From assembly GCF_032854445.1 (NCBI RefSeq), contig NC_088295.1, positions 30,436,470 through 30,500,469 on the forward strand: a stretch of DNA of 64,000 nucleotides. The letters run 5' to 3'. The number at the start of each line of letters is the position of its first letter. Positions within the stretch are counted from its first letter, which is position 1. The notes below the pieces were generated by a model. The model saw only the letters and a list, made by a program, of their open reading frames with translations. It searched no databases and was not told the origin of the DNA. Origin of the DNA: Liolophura sinensis (Eukaryota; Mollusca; Polyplacophora; Chitonida; Chitonidae). The position numbers and the translations under genes were made by a program. Below are positions 13,401 to 25,900 of the stretch, piece after piece.

Positions 13401-14405
13401 TTAATAGCCTATTTTACAGATATTGCTCATATTATATATTATTCTGAAGTTAACCTTGCAAATTCAAATACTACTTAACGGGTTAGTTATTCTTCAAAAG
13501 TTGTAAACTTTGACTTTGCGTCACACAAATTAATCTCTAGAAAGCCTTTCAAAACGCACATGCTTTACTATACTAACAGTCCTTGTATGATGGACCTGAA
13601 ACTATCTCACTAACTGGAGTTGGTGACTATCTTTTATATGAGGATCATTTAGGCTCAAAGTTAAGCTAAATGACCATTTATAAATGCCATGTTATCTCTA
13701 AGAATGTTGCGATTTGATGGACGGATTCCTAAATTCGCACATTAGGCTTTATGTTGAGAGGTTTGTCAAAAGTCTACCGAAGGACGATGGTTTATTGCGG
13801 GCACTTCAGTTTCCATCCATAAACCAACCGCAGCCATATCATTTAAAAATTCTCGAGTATCGCGTTAAACTGGGTGAATCGAATAAAATAAATAAATAAA
13901 CTTAACAAAATTTATCTAAAAGATAGAAGATCGCATGTAATTACCTGTAATTCATGGTGACAAAGATGACGCCTCCTTGGCCAGCTATACTGATGCCATC
14001 ATAGTTACTGGCGGTGTCAAACTGAAAGGCCCCACCATGAATCCAGACCATGACGGGCACGGGGTCTTCACTGCTGGTATTTGCCGGTACGAACACGTTC
14101 AGGAATAGACAGTCCTCCGCACCAGTATTACCTTGTGTACAAGGCTGGCCGTACTCCGTGGCGTTGTAAGTGCCCTGAAATGGTGCCCTTATTTCTGGCT
14201 TTCTGAAGCGCAGATCTTTGACGGGAGGTTTAGCATAGGGTATACCGAGAAAGGTTCTGACCATGAAGGCATTGTCAGAGGTTCCTCTTATCGACCCGAC
14301 CGGCGCGTGCACGATATTCTCACACTTGACGGTGGTTACCAGCAATATCCAAAGCAAACTGGACAGCAGACTGCCTTGAGGAAGAGAACTTCTTAGCAAA
14401 ACCAT
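10448..14405 (-). CDS. Carboxylesterase/cholinesterase-like membrane protein, 3 exons
   Basis: Three exons join in phase: 14405-13945, 12244-11195 and 10853-10448, each bounded by GT and AG, giving about 638 residues. The start was set at 14405 because the peptide from there (MVLLRSSLPQ..., then LLSSLLWILLVTTVKC) reads as a signal peptide; an in-frame Met lies 14 codons upstream. The alpha/beta-hydrolase type-B family is shown by the EDCLFLNVFVP motif and by GESAG with the nucleophile Ser near residue 204. The acid is in NNDEGS and the His in GTPHGGD, so the triad is complete. The C-terminus has one hydrophobic helix (IIALAVVVAVLLATITIVVL) followed by the short basic tail RRRKNYSVD. The layout of secreted esterase domain plus membrane anchor recalls neuroligins, but those lack the catalytic Ser and have longer tails. 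Expected role: extracellular, membrane-tethered ester hydrolysis; substrate unknown. Intron 1 is 1.7 kb, intron 2 is 341 bp. Confidence 0.9.
13720..13901 (+). mobile_element. SINE family 3, 3' part
   Basis: Contains gaggtttgtcaaaagtctac, cgaaggacgatggttta, tatcgcgttaaac and the tail aataaataaataa. It has lost its head. It lies in intron 1 of the carboxylesterase gene. Confidence 0.6.
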
Positions 14406-14992
14406 GGTTATTGCGCTATGTACGATGCCAGCTGGGACCTGGACCAAGTAACAGTTTTATATACAGATGTTCCGTTGTGTATTAGCTGTGTATTATGAAG
14501 CTAAAACGCAAGCGTCAGTTGATCATCCTATTGTTCTCTTAGCGCAGTGTGCGGGACAATGACTTTAACAGCTTTATATATCCATTTCAAATTCATTCAT
14601 CATTGCCAGGTAATATCTAACAGGACACAGATCCGACAACGTGGACTGGATTCACGGATGTTTGCATCCGGTGCAAGGTAACTACATATACAAGTACATC
14701 TTACAGATGACTTCGCAAGAACATTCTGGATGTTTTCGCAAGTCACACATTGCACCGCTCCTAGTCACGTGATCACAATGCGACATAACTGACCACGCTT
14801 AATATGCACATACATATCTCCACCAACATTCCATTGGAAAACCACTGAATCGTGCATTGAATTTGACATTTGACATTTAACATCTTATTTCACAAATTTC
14901 AACCTGCGACATGCACAGGAAAAAAACATCTAAAATATGCTGGTATCGATAGAGTTGGCAAATAACCTGCATCTTTTAGTCACAGTTTTTAC

Positions 14993-15112
14993 TATCTCAA
15001 AGACATATGTGTATACAATCATTAAGACTGGTGGAATAAAATACATGTAGCTTATCTCAAAGACATATGTGTATACAATCATTAAGACTGGAGGAATAAA
15101 ATACATATAGCC
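14993..15112. repeat. 60-bp tandem duplication
   Basis: Two adjacent copies of tatctcaaagacatatgtgt...aataaaatacat differ at a few positions. They lie upstream of the carboxylesterase gene. Confidence 0.9.
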
Positions 15113-15326
15113 TTTTGGAAAAGCACACGAAAGTATGGCTACATCCACACGTAATTTTACTTCAAGTTTTCATCCCATAAACCACCTTTACTTGTTCATC
15201 ATTCAATAGGCAACGTTCAAAATCTCAGTATACTGGCAAGACTGATGTATAAAAAGAAATTCCAAAGACAAAGTGCATACAAGAATCAGTCAACTGAACA
15301 CTGAGAACAAAACTTCAATATTTTTC

Positions 15327-15556
15327 TAGCGAGTCTCAGTAGCTGAGGGGGTACGCCAGCGCAATGACTCAGGAGAGTCTCATCAATGCGGTTGCTCTGA
15401 GTTCAAGTCCAGCTCATGCTGTCCGTACGTGGAAAGGTTTTCTAGCCACTTGCGGATGGTCGTGGGTTTCCCCCGGGTTCCGTCTGATTTCCTCTCACCA
15501 TAATACCGGCCGCCGTTGTATAAGTGGGGCATAAACACCAATCAAATAAATAAGTA
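15327..15556 (+). mobile_element. tRNA-headed SINE, family 1
   Basis: It has the same head-body-tail order as the copy at 2609, with a diverged A box, an internal deletion before the tacgtgg segment and the tail caccaatcaaataaataa. Confidence 0.8.
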
Positions 15557-15867
15557 TTTACCCATGCATATATACGCCGGCAATACTGAAGTATTTTAAT
15601 TTAAAGGGCGGTGGTCAGGTTTACAGGAGAGAAAACCTCCAGAGCGTACATCCATTTCCCAGGTACTACCAGCCTTCTGGTTCAAAGTCGCTGGTGAACT
15701 AGTGAGAGCTGGGTTCAACACTGGAATCTCACTGGGCAAGGACGGATCGGCAGCAGCCAGAGTAATGCCTGATACAAATGAGCGAGTAAAGCCGGGGCAA
15801 GCCGTGATAACACATCTCGGCTATAGTTTCCATACTTAGGTAATTAATTTAGGAAACGAGAATGCAG

Positions 15868-16100
15868 ATATTTGAGCCAATCAAATCAATTTTCTGTATT
15901 TACCAAGAATAGATCAAACTATCGCCTTTCAGCAAGTATCACACTCGTGCCTGTACTATTTACAGGTTGAAAATAATTTAAAAGTGTGAAAAAGTTATTA
16001 TGCTACCCACTATATATATTTTAAGGTCAACAGGCTTATCGATTATAAACGATTGCACGTGCGGAGACGAGTGTGATATTTTGTGAAAGGTAATTATTTT
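15868..16100. repeat. TIR-bearing short repeat (MITE-like)
   Basis: Inside, cgcctttcagcaagtatcac near 15925 is inverted against gtgatattttgtgaaaggta near 16080 (rc tacctttcacaaaatatcac). The homologous region at 60638-61150 is interrupted by a family 2 SINE. Confidence 0.65.
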
Positions 16101-17188
16101 GTCATTGTAATTCGCCTTGAGGGCAAGCAACTTTCAGAAATAACTAAAATGTTGTGCAACTACAGCAGGATATGTTGCAAAATACGTCATCCCAAAAAAT
16201 GTCACCCAAACAAATTTCATCACTTTACTAGCAATAGTTTTCCTCCGAAAAGTGCAGAATATGTAAAAGGTTGGGTTATCAATATGTTATATATGTTAGT
16301 GTAAGGGCGACGTCCCCTGACTGATAAATCCAAGGATATTCTCCAAATATATAAAACTCTTTCTCTCCTATCTGCACTATACACACACACACACATATAT
16401 ATATAGGTCTGTTTTGAACTGTTTTACACGAAGCCTCTTACATCGAACAAACATAAAGCTTCAGGGCCAGTGGAAACCGGTTCTGCACACCACACACGCA
16501 TATTCAATTAGCACGATTCATTCATTTAGGTGCTAGCATATGAAAGTAAATCCTGTTTGTAGACAGACCTTGATTGGAGGGGAAATCCGTTAGCTTTAAA
16601 GGTCACGACATTTTATTTACAGGTCACAATCCTTGTATATATAGCCCTATACATTATAGCATTACATGCTTTTTTCAACACGTGTTGACAAGTACTGCCA
16701 AACCTCGAAATAGTGCTGTCAGGTAAAGGTGTGTTTACATTACGATGTTTCCTCACATGGGTGATTGACGGCAGGTTGAACCGGAAGTGAACAAATGGTT
16801 CAACTCAAGAAAATATTCGCGCAGAGGCGGACTTATTTTACTAACACCTTAACTTGCGAAACAAGGCATGCTGAATGAGAAATAAAAGATTAGTAACATG
16901 TGTACGATCTCAGTATGTTTTCGTAATAGTACTATACAATTTATACTGTGCCTATATAGGTACGGGAGGTGTTTAATCAGCACGCGACACTGGGTAATAG
17001 GTATAGAGCTTAAACGTCTTGTTTCTATGAATGAAGCTAATAAAATTAAAGCTAATCAAATCCGACCGCTGTGCTTACAGCTGTTTAAACTACCCATAAT
17101 ACCTGGCACATCCAATAAGTGTGACTCTTTCTGCCATCCTGGTAAATTCGTTTAAAATTCTCCTAAACCTGGATTCCAGTCGCTGGTC

Positions 17189-17450
17189 GGGGCGTCCGTG
17201 GCTCAGTTGGTAAGCGCGCTATCTCAGCGTAATGACCCAGGAGCCTCTCACCAATGCGGTCACTGTGAGTTCAAGTCCAGCTCATGCTGGTTTCCTCTCC
17301 GGCCGTACGTGGGAAAGTCTGCCAGCAACCTGTGAATGGTCGTGGGTTTGCTCTGCCCGGTTTCCACCCACCATAATTCTGGTCGCCGTCGTATAAGTGA
17401 AATATTCTTGAGTACGGCGTAAAACACCAATTAAATATATAAATAAATAA
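17189..17450 (+). mobile_element. tRNA-headed SINE, family 1, with target-site duplication
   Basis: This is a full-length copy with clear A (TGGCTCAGTTGG) and B (GAGTTCAAGTCC) boxes. It is flanked by tcgctggtc (17180-17188) and tcactggtc (17451-17459), a 9-bp target duplication with one mismatch, which supports retroposition. Confidence 0.9.
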
Positions 17451-17649
17451 TCACTGGTCGCCTTGAAAAAACAGAAATGCAAGAATTGGTTATGCAATGC
17501 TTATGTCTTTGATATATGATATGTGAAACAGCTTAAATATTTTTGTGAACTTAATGTACAATACAGAACATCTCTGATTTCGTATCATTTATTTGTAGGT
17601 GCAAATAAACTAAGAAAAATCTCACAATCGACACCATAACCGCCATTTC

Positions 17650-17854
17650 CCGAACAAATCCACACGTCCAAAGAGGACATCATGTATTTGAATTCTCCCG
17701 GAATTAGTCGAGGCTGTGATGACGTAAGGACCCGAGTGAGTGATGGCCGGAAGTTTTCACCCAGGTGCGGCGAGTACCCTCGAAATGTTGACCCACTGGG
17801 GTCCGCTCTGAAGAACCATGTGGTCCCCATAGTAAGAGGTGAGGGCAAAACTTC
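17650..17854 (-). pseudogene. Broken duplicate of SIAE exon 2
   Basis: The minus strand reads SYYGDHMVLQSGPQ, then YSPHLGE, then MMSSLDVWICSG with frame changes. It parallels the SIAE exon at 26143-25820, including its acceptor (ttcacag before GAAG), but lacks about 100 bp of the middle. Just upstream on the minus strand, 18061-18240 matches 26195-26460, the intron and signal-peptide exon of the main gene (both contain 'caacattgtggctgatctct'). So a segment covering exons 1-2 was duplicated to the 3' side and later decayed. A truncated SINE sits between the two matching blocks. Confidence 0.75.
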
Positions 17855-17904
17855 CTGTGAAACAGCATGTTCTTTAACAACATTTTCCCTGATTTTAACA
17901 GTAA

Positions 17905-18060
17905 AAGCCGGCGCAATGACCCGAGGGCCTGTCACGAATGCCATTACCGTGAATTCAAACCCAAATGATTCTGGCCTCCTCTGCGGTCGTACGTGGGAAG
18001 ATTTGCCAGCAACCTGCTGATGGTCGTGTTTTCTCCCATAAAACACCAATGAAATTAATC
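17905..18060 (+). mobile_element. Truncated SINE, family 1
   Basis: It starts inside the head (gcgcaatgaccc), keeps the tacgtgggaagatttgcc block and jumps to the tail taaaacaccaatgaaat, so both the 5' end and an internal part are missing. It lies within the decayed SIAE duplicate. Confidence 0.75.
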
Positions 18061-19041
18061 AAATAAAATAAATTTTGTATATTGTCCGTGACAATTTTCT
18101 GCTCTATCATGTATGAGGTTTGAATGTATTGCCAGCTAAGACATGTTCAGTCAACATTGTGGCTGATCTCTCAGTGAACAAATACCAGTAGTGGTTTTAT
18201 CCGGGTCAGGAACATGTTTCTACATTTTCTAATGACACTTATTACCATTCGCCTTGGTGTCTTTTTGTACTCCAAGAAGAGTTCAGTAAAACTAAAGAAT
18301 CCGTCAAAGCTCTCCAACAGGTGATGTATTCGGGTGTTTGTAGAACAAGTAAAGATTAAAACTGAAGATAAGATATAAATGTGTACTCTTACATTCACTA
18401 ACCTGGAACTCAGTCTTTTCGAGTGTGCAGTCCTCAACATGTCAAATATGCACAAAACATGTTTCCTTTAACCCTGAGTTAGTGATTCCGACTTCATGTC
18501 ACCTATGTATCCGTGAATAACAGAGACCATAAATTAACACAATTTGCCTTGCGCATTTGCAGCACGCCAGACTTCCCTAGGGGGTATTTTCGATTGGACT
18601 CGGCATCGTCCGCAAAAATATAAACTCGTCCAACCCAACACAATTAAAGTTTGGAACCAGTTTTGAGCATGCCATTACCCATAGGTGTGCAACACAACCA
18701 CAGTGTCCATTTGACTAACATTTCTTTTGTTTCCACCCGAATGGTTACTTGATATTGACAACAAAACAGTCAGCAAATCAGTAAATATGTAAATCGGTCA
18801 ATCACTCGCATAATCACTCATCAGTTTTTGAGGTACACAATGTGTCTAATATTATTTAACAGGGCAAACCATCACTGTACGTGAAACAGCGAATTTATTT
18901 CCCATAACTAACTTTTATTTAGAATATGCGTTTTATAATTCAAATGCATGACAGTTTTTGAATTCAAATGCTGATATTCTCCTCAAAAAAGAGTTTTACA
19001 TTGCATCCTATGTCAAGCGTATGTACCCAGGGAAAGGTATG

Positions 19042-19285
19042 GTGGCGCGGGTAGACCATTAGCTTTACTGTACACAGCACATTTCTTCACGTCACACGGG
19101 CTCTCACGCCACGCGTACCTAACCCCAAGCACGTGAGCGTTACCCCCACAGTGCTGATGATAATTCAAGTTTATAGAGGAGGTGCTGTGAGCTGATATGG
19201 GCGCTGCCTTCCAGTTGCTGTCCTTTGTGCTGCAGTGCGCATGTACATTCGTTGAGCAGCAAACCTGTGAAAAGGGATAAAAAAG
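19042..19285. repeat. Interspersed repeat copy without the SINE
   Basis: The uninterrupted counterpart of 2501-2975. It shows the pre-insertion arrangement (gcgttacccccacagtgctgatgataatt). Confidence 0.8.
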
Positions 19286-19451
19286 AATAAGCCAGCACGC
19301 CCCCTTCTGTCTTTCAAACTGTGATAGTCCTATTTCTGAAGAGAAAAAACATTATGCTACAGCCTCTGATTAACTGATTTTAACTGAAGAAATGAGTAAT
19401 ATCAGAATCAGACAATCAGAAGTATGATCTCTTGTATGTTTTGCCATCTAC

Positions 19452-19642
19452 ACTAAAAAAATTGATCTCTTAATTTTAACAGAAAGTGTTTGTTTAGTGA
19501 TTCTAGAATGTCTAGAATCTTTATAGTGAATTAATAGAATATGTGTGTTATATTTACCAGAATGTTTTTTGCAATAGCAGAATACATTCTAATATCACTC
19601 AGACTATAGACTTTGCCTTAAAATTACCAGATTAATTTTTGG
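19452..19642. mobile_element. Short TIR element (MITE-like), copy 2
   Basis: The left end actaaaaaaattgatctctt pairs with the inverted right end. The core tagaatatgtgtgttata matches the copy at 29190-29430. Confidence 0.6.
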
Positions 19643-19984
19643 AGTTTACCTACTTCAATGTAGACGGCTTGGTTGATACAACCACCGAAACAGCCGATAT
19701 CAGGTTTTTGTTAAAGTGACATTACTTCGCCGACCACAAATTATTTCCCACAATTCCTCAGCATTAGGTTATGTGTGTTCAGTGACGTCACTCAGGATGG
19801 AGGAGGGTATAGACATGCGGACTACCATATATAACGCAGTGGCATATTCTCTCTATGTGTTTCTGGTAATATTTACAATTAGGTGATCGTCCTGTAAAAC
19901 CATGTTGACAACTAACATTCAGCACAATGTATAATTAACACTTAAATTCTAAGTATGTTCCTTTTTTCAGCTTTTTCAAAGCAA

Positions 19985-22900
19985 CTAATTCCAGTGAATT
20001 TTATTGTGCAACCGTACCGTCCGCATGAAAATTTGAAAAATACCTCGACTGACAATGCGTACCTCGTAGCCATCATTACTCCTGACTTCGATGGGTGTGC
20101 GGCCGTGGTCAAACTCTATGGTTAGTGTGCCGGAGTTCTTGTGGGCGGTTACAGATGTGGGGAAAGGCCCCTGATAATGTACATTTTCAACTCCGTAGGC
20201 AACAGCCTCGGCGGCCAGACCCAAGCGGAGACCCACGTCTTGTTTATAACGGGGATGGATTCTGGCAAAAATGAGAACACGTTCAGAAAATGTTTTTAGT
20301 AAATCATTTTCCATAAGAAGAAATAAAGAACACACGTGGGCAATTTTATATTCAGTCTAATTGGTCGCGTGTAACTGTTTGGAAAAGTTGATTGAAACGT
20401 TTCATTCTCTGTTTCACCTGAACCACGAATGTATTTACAACATCAATTTGTCGATGTGAATGCGTTGTGGGTTGAAGTCTAGATACGAACGTGTAACTGC
20501 AAACACAGCGACGAATATACAATGAATCCATTTTTAATTTCGATATACACGGAGGTTGTATAAGAATATATCAAATATAATTACCTTGGAAAGCACACCA
20601 TTTGCATAAGATATGTATCAGACATATAAAAACATATGCAAGACATATAACAGACAAATATAGGACATGTATAGAGATGCAATAAAACTGCCTCTTCGGC
20701 TAAACTTTTCCGCTCTTACAACCAATATCTGGAGTAAAATATTTGACTGACTTACGCTCCCCAGGGGCTGTTGTAATCGGGTAAATCCATGGCAACGGCC
20801 ATGAACACTTTCTTCAGCACTGAGTTAGGCGCGTAGCCTAGGTTTACTGTCTGAGCCCAGCGCAGATCTGGGAAATCCCCAATATTGTGAGTTTTGGACA
20901 AGGCAGCGAGCTGAAAACCCAAGCGGTTATTATACACAAGGAACACAAATTGTAATGTATTTTACATGAAATCCTACATATTACGGGACCAAAAACATAA
21001 GCCATTTGTTTGGTTAAGACATTATATAAAAGATTGCAAAAATAAAAACATATGTCCCATTCACAATGACGTATGTACCATGTGGTATGCACAGTGACAT
21101 GTTACTCTATGTAGGCGCATAGCCATCATATCACAATGTCCTATCGCAGAGTAATCCCAAATGCTCAGCGTCAAGGGAGTGAGTGAGTGATTGGGGTTTA
21201 ACGTCGTACTTAAAAAATTTTCCGTCTTATGACGACGAAGGAGTCCTTAGAGTGCATATACGCGTAATGTGCCTCCTTGTTGCAGGACGGATTTCCACCG
21301 CTCTTTTAAATAGTGTTGCTACACTGAGACGACTTTTCAACGGGCCGGCAAGTAAGTCTTAGGGCCCAGGATTGAACTGGGATCTACCGCCTCCGAATAA
21401 ACGTCAAGGGAAGAAACTAGAATAATCTATGCGTCGAAACAGACATTCGTATGCCACCTGTCAATTTCTAAAAGCAATTCCCAAGTCACTCGTCAATTCC
21501 CAAGCAAATTCCTAAAACGACGAATAACAGAAAGCACTAAAGAATTCAGAAAGTATATAAAGTACGAAAATAGGACGGAATCATACAAAGAGAAGCAATA
21601 GTTGTTCAATTCAAGAAGAATTTTCTTCATTTTGTTGTGACTTTTGGTCATATTAACAAAATTTTCTCTTACTGATCTCTCATTGACTACTACTGTACAT
21701 TGCTGGAATTTTGTCTATCATCATCTTTCAGTGAAAAACAAAACTCAAATCAATCGTATGTTTCAGACAAGGACACTGCATAGAGCCACATATAGATCTG
21801 ACATTGGCTAAAGAACTAGGAGCTTTCAGTTTCATAACAATCTATGTGAATTTTGTCAGGCATAAGTATTGTCACTTTGATACATCGTGAGAAATTAGCA
21901 GATGTAGAGCAAAAACAAACGGGTTAACATTCCGGTTGCTTTGTGTCACAAGGGGGACAAACCATGTTACGTTTTGGATAAACGTTAAACATGCCTGTTT
22001 GAACCACTCGAATGTACAATATACATAGCATGTATAGATATATATTTCAGCTTAATATGTCATATTCGTACAGTATATTCTAGAATGTTTGTATTATAGC
22101 CATAAGTTCTCGTGTAATTTCTTTAACATCTGCATTTCTTTCACTATTGATTAATACATTAATTTTTTAAGTTAGTAAAATGTATCAGAACAATTATGTT
22201 TATATAAATGTTAACACCTGTACAAATCCGAATGGAAACATGGCGTTCGTCTCTCCTCCTGAGGCTTGGTGGAACTGTTTTCTCCAATCCGCGATCATTG
22301 CCGGGAACAGACATTTGTAACCAGATGGATCGTGGTCATTTGACTCTCCTTAAAGGATTAGACCGTGTAAATTGAAATCAGCAATAGGAGACAGACCAAT
22401 GAAAATCGTTTCTGCAAATATATACTTGCTTTTATATGATATTTTAATCGATTTATTTATTATTTATTTGATTGGTGTTTTACGCCGTACTTAAGAATAT
22501 TTCACTTATACGACGGCGGCCAGCATTATGGTTGGAGGAAAACGGGCAGAGCCCGGGGGAAACCCTCGACCATTTGCTGGCAGACCTTCCCACGTACGGC
22601 CGGAGAGGAAGCCAGCATGGGCTGGACTTGAACTCACAGCGACCGCACTGGTGAGAGACTCCTGGGTCATAACTCTGCGCTAGCGCGCAAACCAACTGAG
22701 CCACGGAGACTCCCTATTTTTAACCGAATCCAACTGTCAAGTTCTATGCTGTCGAATTGTATAGTATGCTTTTTGGACCATATGGCCAATGGCAAGGTGC
22801 TCTGACCTTACATTACGTATGTTTTTCTTTATATTCACCTTCATCTACAGGCGATTTTGTTGTGAGTATTACTGAAATAATCTTGCACCAGTAGGTTATA

Positions 22901-25900
22901 AGATTAGACATTAACTGGTACAATACAGTAACATACAAAAATCAGGTATTTTATCCACACGACATAAGTACAAGATCGTTTGAATTTAGGTACAATATAC
23001 TGCATCTTCCATGTTCGTTATGGAACATTTACCTTGATACCAAACCGCTCCATATATGGTCATTTTCGTCAAAGGTCCCATCATAGAGTTCCACATAACA
23101 GTTGGTACATTTGGAACATAGAATTTACCGGGTTCGTGGTGTGGAAGTAAAAGTGGACTACAATAAGAGATTGTCATACATATGACAGCACTTGTTGTCT
23201 CGAGGAAAGGATTCTTTGGAACATAACATCGTAATATCGTAAAATATATCTAGAGAATTTGGAACATACAACATGTGGAAATTCATAGAGATTAAATTCA
23301 GATTTGAGCCGTGTGTTATAACGTGGCAGGACAGAATCTTACCCCGTTGTATTGAATCGGGCGCTAGTTAAATCCCCATCTCACTCTTAAATAACAATAA
23401 TGCAAGACTGAATTTACGTCGTGATGACTTGTTTTTTCATACCTTTGTTCGCAGGGGACCAATGCTTCCAAATACTAAGGAGATCTGTTTCAGCATGTGT
23501 GGACGCCTGGTCTCTTATCGTCATTACCCGTGTGTTATTGGCGTAGCTCACAATTGTGTTTAAATGATCAACCGATAATCTTTTAACCAGAACCACTGTC
23601 TCTACGTCATTATATTTACAAGGTAATGTTTGTCATAGATAAGGTATCGACGATTTGAATTTTTTGTTGAGTGCAATTTGTTGCTCTGTTGTCTTTTATT
23701 TCCTCGCCTTAGGAGAGAAACAAAAATTGTGAAAAAAAAGAGAAAAACCAGACGAACATAATGTTTGGCATATTCGCCCATCAGTCTTTCAAATTTGAAA
23801 TTGGTATCACATAAGTGTTAAGTTAAATATCAAGGAGAATGTTTTCCCTATGTTTTGCTCTTGTACCTGGGGACATTAACGTGGCAGGTTGACAACGCTT
23901 GTGGTGACATCCAGGGCTCGATGCGAGCGGCTCCCCAATCCGATGCTATCAGTCCTATGGGGTAGCCTCGGTGACGGTACAGATACTTCCCGTAAAACCA
24001 GCAAACCGCGGAGAAATAGTTCCAGTTTGGCCCTCCTATTGAACCTGAAAATAATTATACATGTACACATATTCTAAAAGCGGATCATACCCAAATGGTC
24101 GGCCAGGTTCAATGCCAGAGGTATTCAAACGCCATCTTGGCATACACGCGTTCAGCACCGTGGACTTCGGATACATTTATACATGGAATATGGTGTATGA
24201 ATTTCTTCATCAAGGATATTATAAAGTTATATTTCTATTATTTTGCATTATTTTAGAATTATGCCATTAATACAAAAACCACACTGGCGAAAAATGACAA
24301 ATTCGAACATAAAAAAACGTACGAAATGAACATTGGAGTATTTCAGTTGACCACAACACCCATGACGATATCACATATTACATTTTAATACATACACCTA
24401 TATGTTATGCGATACAAATTGTACAGAAAAAATTGCAGGACAGAATTTTACCCCGTTGTATTGAATCGGGCGCTAGTTAAATCCCCATCTCACACTTAAA
24501 TAACAATAATGCAAGACTGAATTTACGTCGTGATGACTTGTTTTTTCATACCTTTGTTCGCAGGGGACCAATGCTTCCAAATACTAAGGAGATCTGTTTC
24601 AGCATGTGTGGACGCCTGGTTTCTTATCGTCATTACCCGGATGTTAGGATAATTGTTGGAGTCTTCAATTTCATGAGCCGCGTTGAATACCTGCAAATAT
24701 TAACCACAGATGGACCATAAGTCAACATGTTTGAAGATACTTTACTTTTACGTTTATGTTTAAGGTAAATCTTCACGTCTTATATCAATTTAAACTTCCT
24801 CGGTGGCCGAATCAATTTAACCTGTCAGATTGTTGGTTTTGCTCTGATTTCGTTGCACCTCCATGGCAAATTTGATTTAAAAAATTGACCTACCCTGAAT
24901 CGTAACAAGACATTAATGTGCACTTGGCATATCGAACAGTGTCTGCAAAATGTTTCTGAAATCTGTTTTAGAATATCTTTTGTTCGTTATTACATGACGG
25001 TTTTAACCATGTGTTACGACCCAAACTGTCTGTATTGTAAAGAAATGACTTGTTCGAAATACACGACAGTTTAGCCGCACAAAAAAAGGTAACCAAAACC
25101 AGCAGATTTTATTTTACAACAATTTATTAGGTTTAACAAGAACAGATAACAAGACTTTTACAAATACTAAAGTACTTAAGTTTAACAAGAAAGGATAGCA
25201 GTATCTATTCAAATACTAAAGTACTTACATGTACAACGGTGTCAAGTCCAAACGGACGCATATATTCCACAATGCGGAAAACCATACAGGCATAAATGCA
25301 CAAATAAGAGGGAAAATCCACAGTAACTGAGTGTATGACGAAATATACACAAAATCCAACAGACAGGGTCCGTGTACTAATTAGCACTGTCTACACAAGA
25401 GCACAAATTAAATATACAAGTTCAGACTGAACAAGTGCTCAGTGGAGATAGGATATAACAAAGCCAGAGGATATAAAGATACCAAAATTAGGCACAAAAG
25501 GCCTACTAAAGTAATACACGGCGAAAGCATCCAAAACTCTCATAATTCTCCGTTCTCCCCTTTGATCTGCTTTCATAGGTCTTATACAGACTGGTAGAAT
25601 TTTCTAGAATAAGAAAATTCTTGAACACTTGTCGTAAACAAACAGGCACCGAACTGAGGGTATTCTGGAACCTTCTAAGGCAGAGGCAGACAGCAGGCAC
25701 TGAACTCAGCATATGTAAGCAGTGGCAAGCTAAATTTAGAAGCTGGCGGCAGTTGTGCACATAACACATGTGAAAGCTAATGATTAAAGTTAATGCAAAA
25801 CAAGGTATATATGTATTACCTGAGATACGGAAACTTGCATATTACTTTGCCCCGAACAAATCCACACGTCTCCAAAGAGGACATCATGTAGCTGAATTCT

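Noticed and set aside
17189-17262. tRNA gene
   Set aside because: The A and B boxes belong to a SINE head; no cloverleaf with a proper acceptor stem was found.
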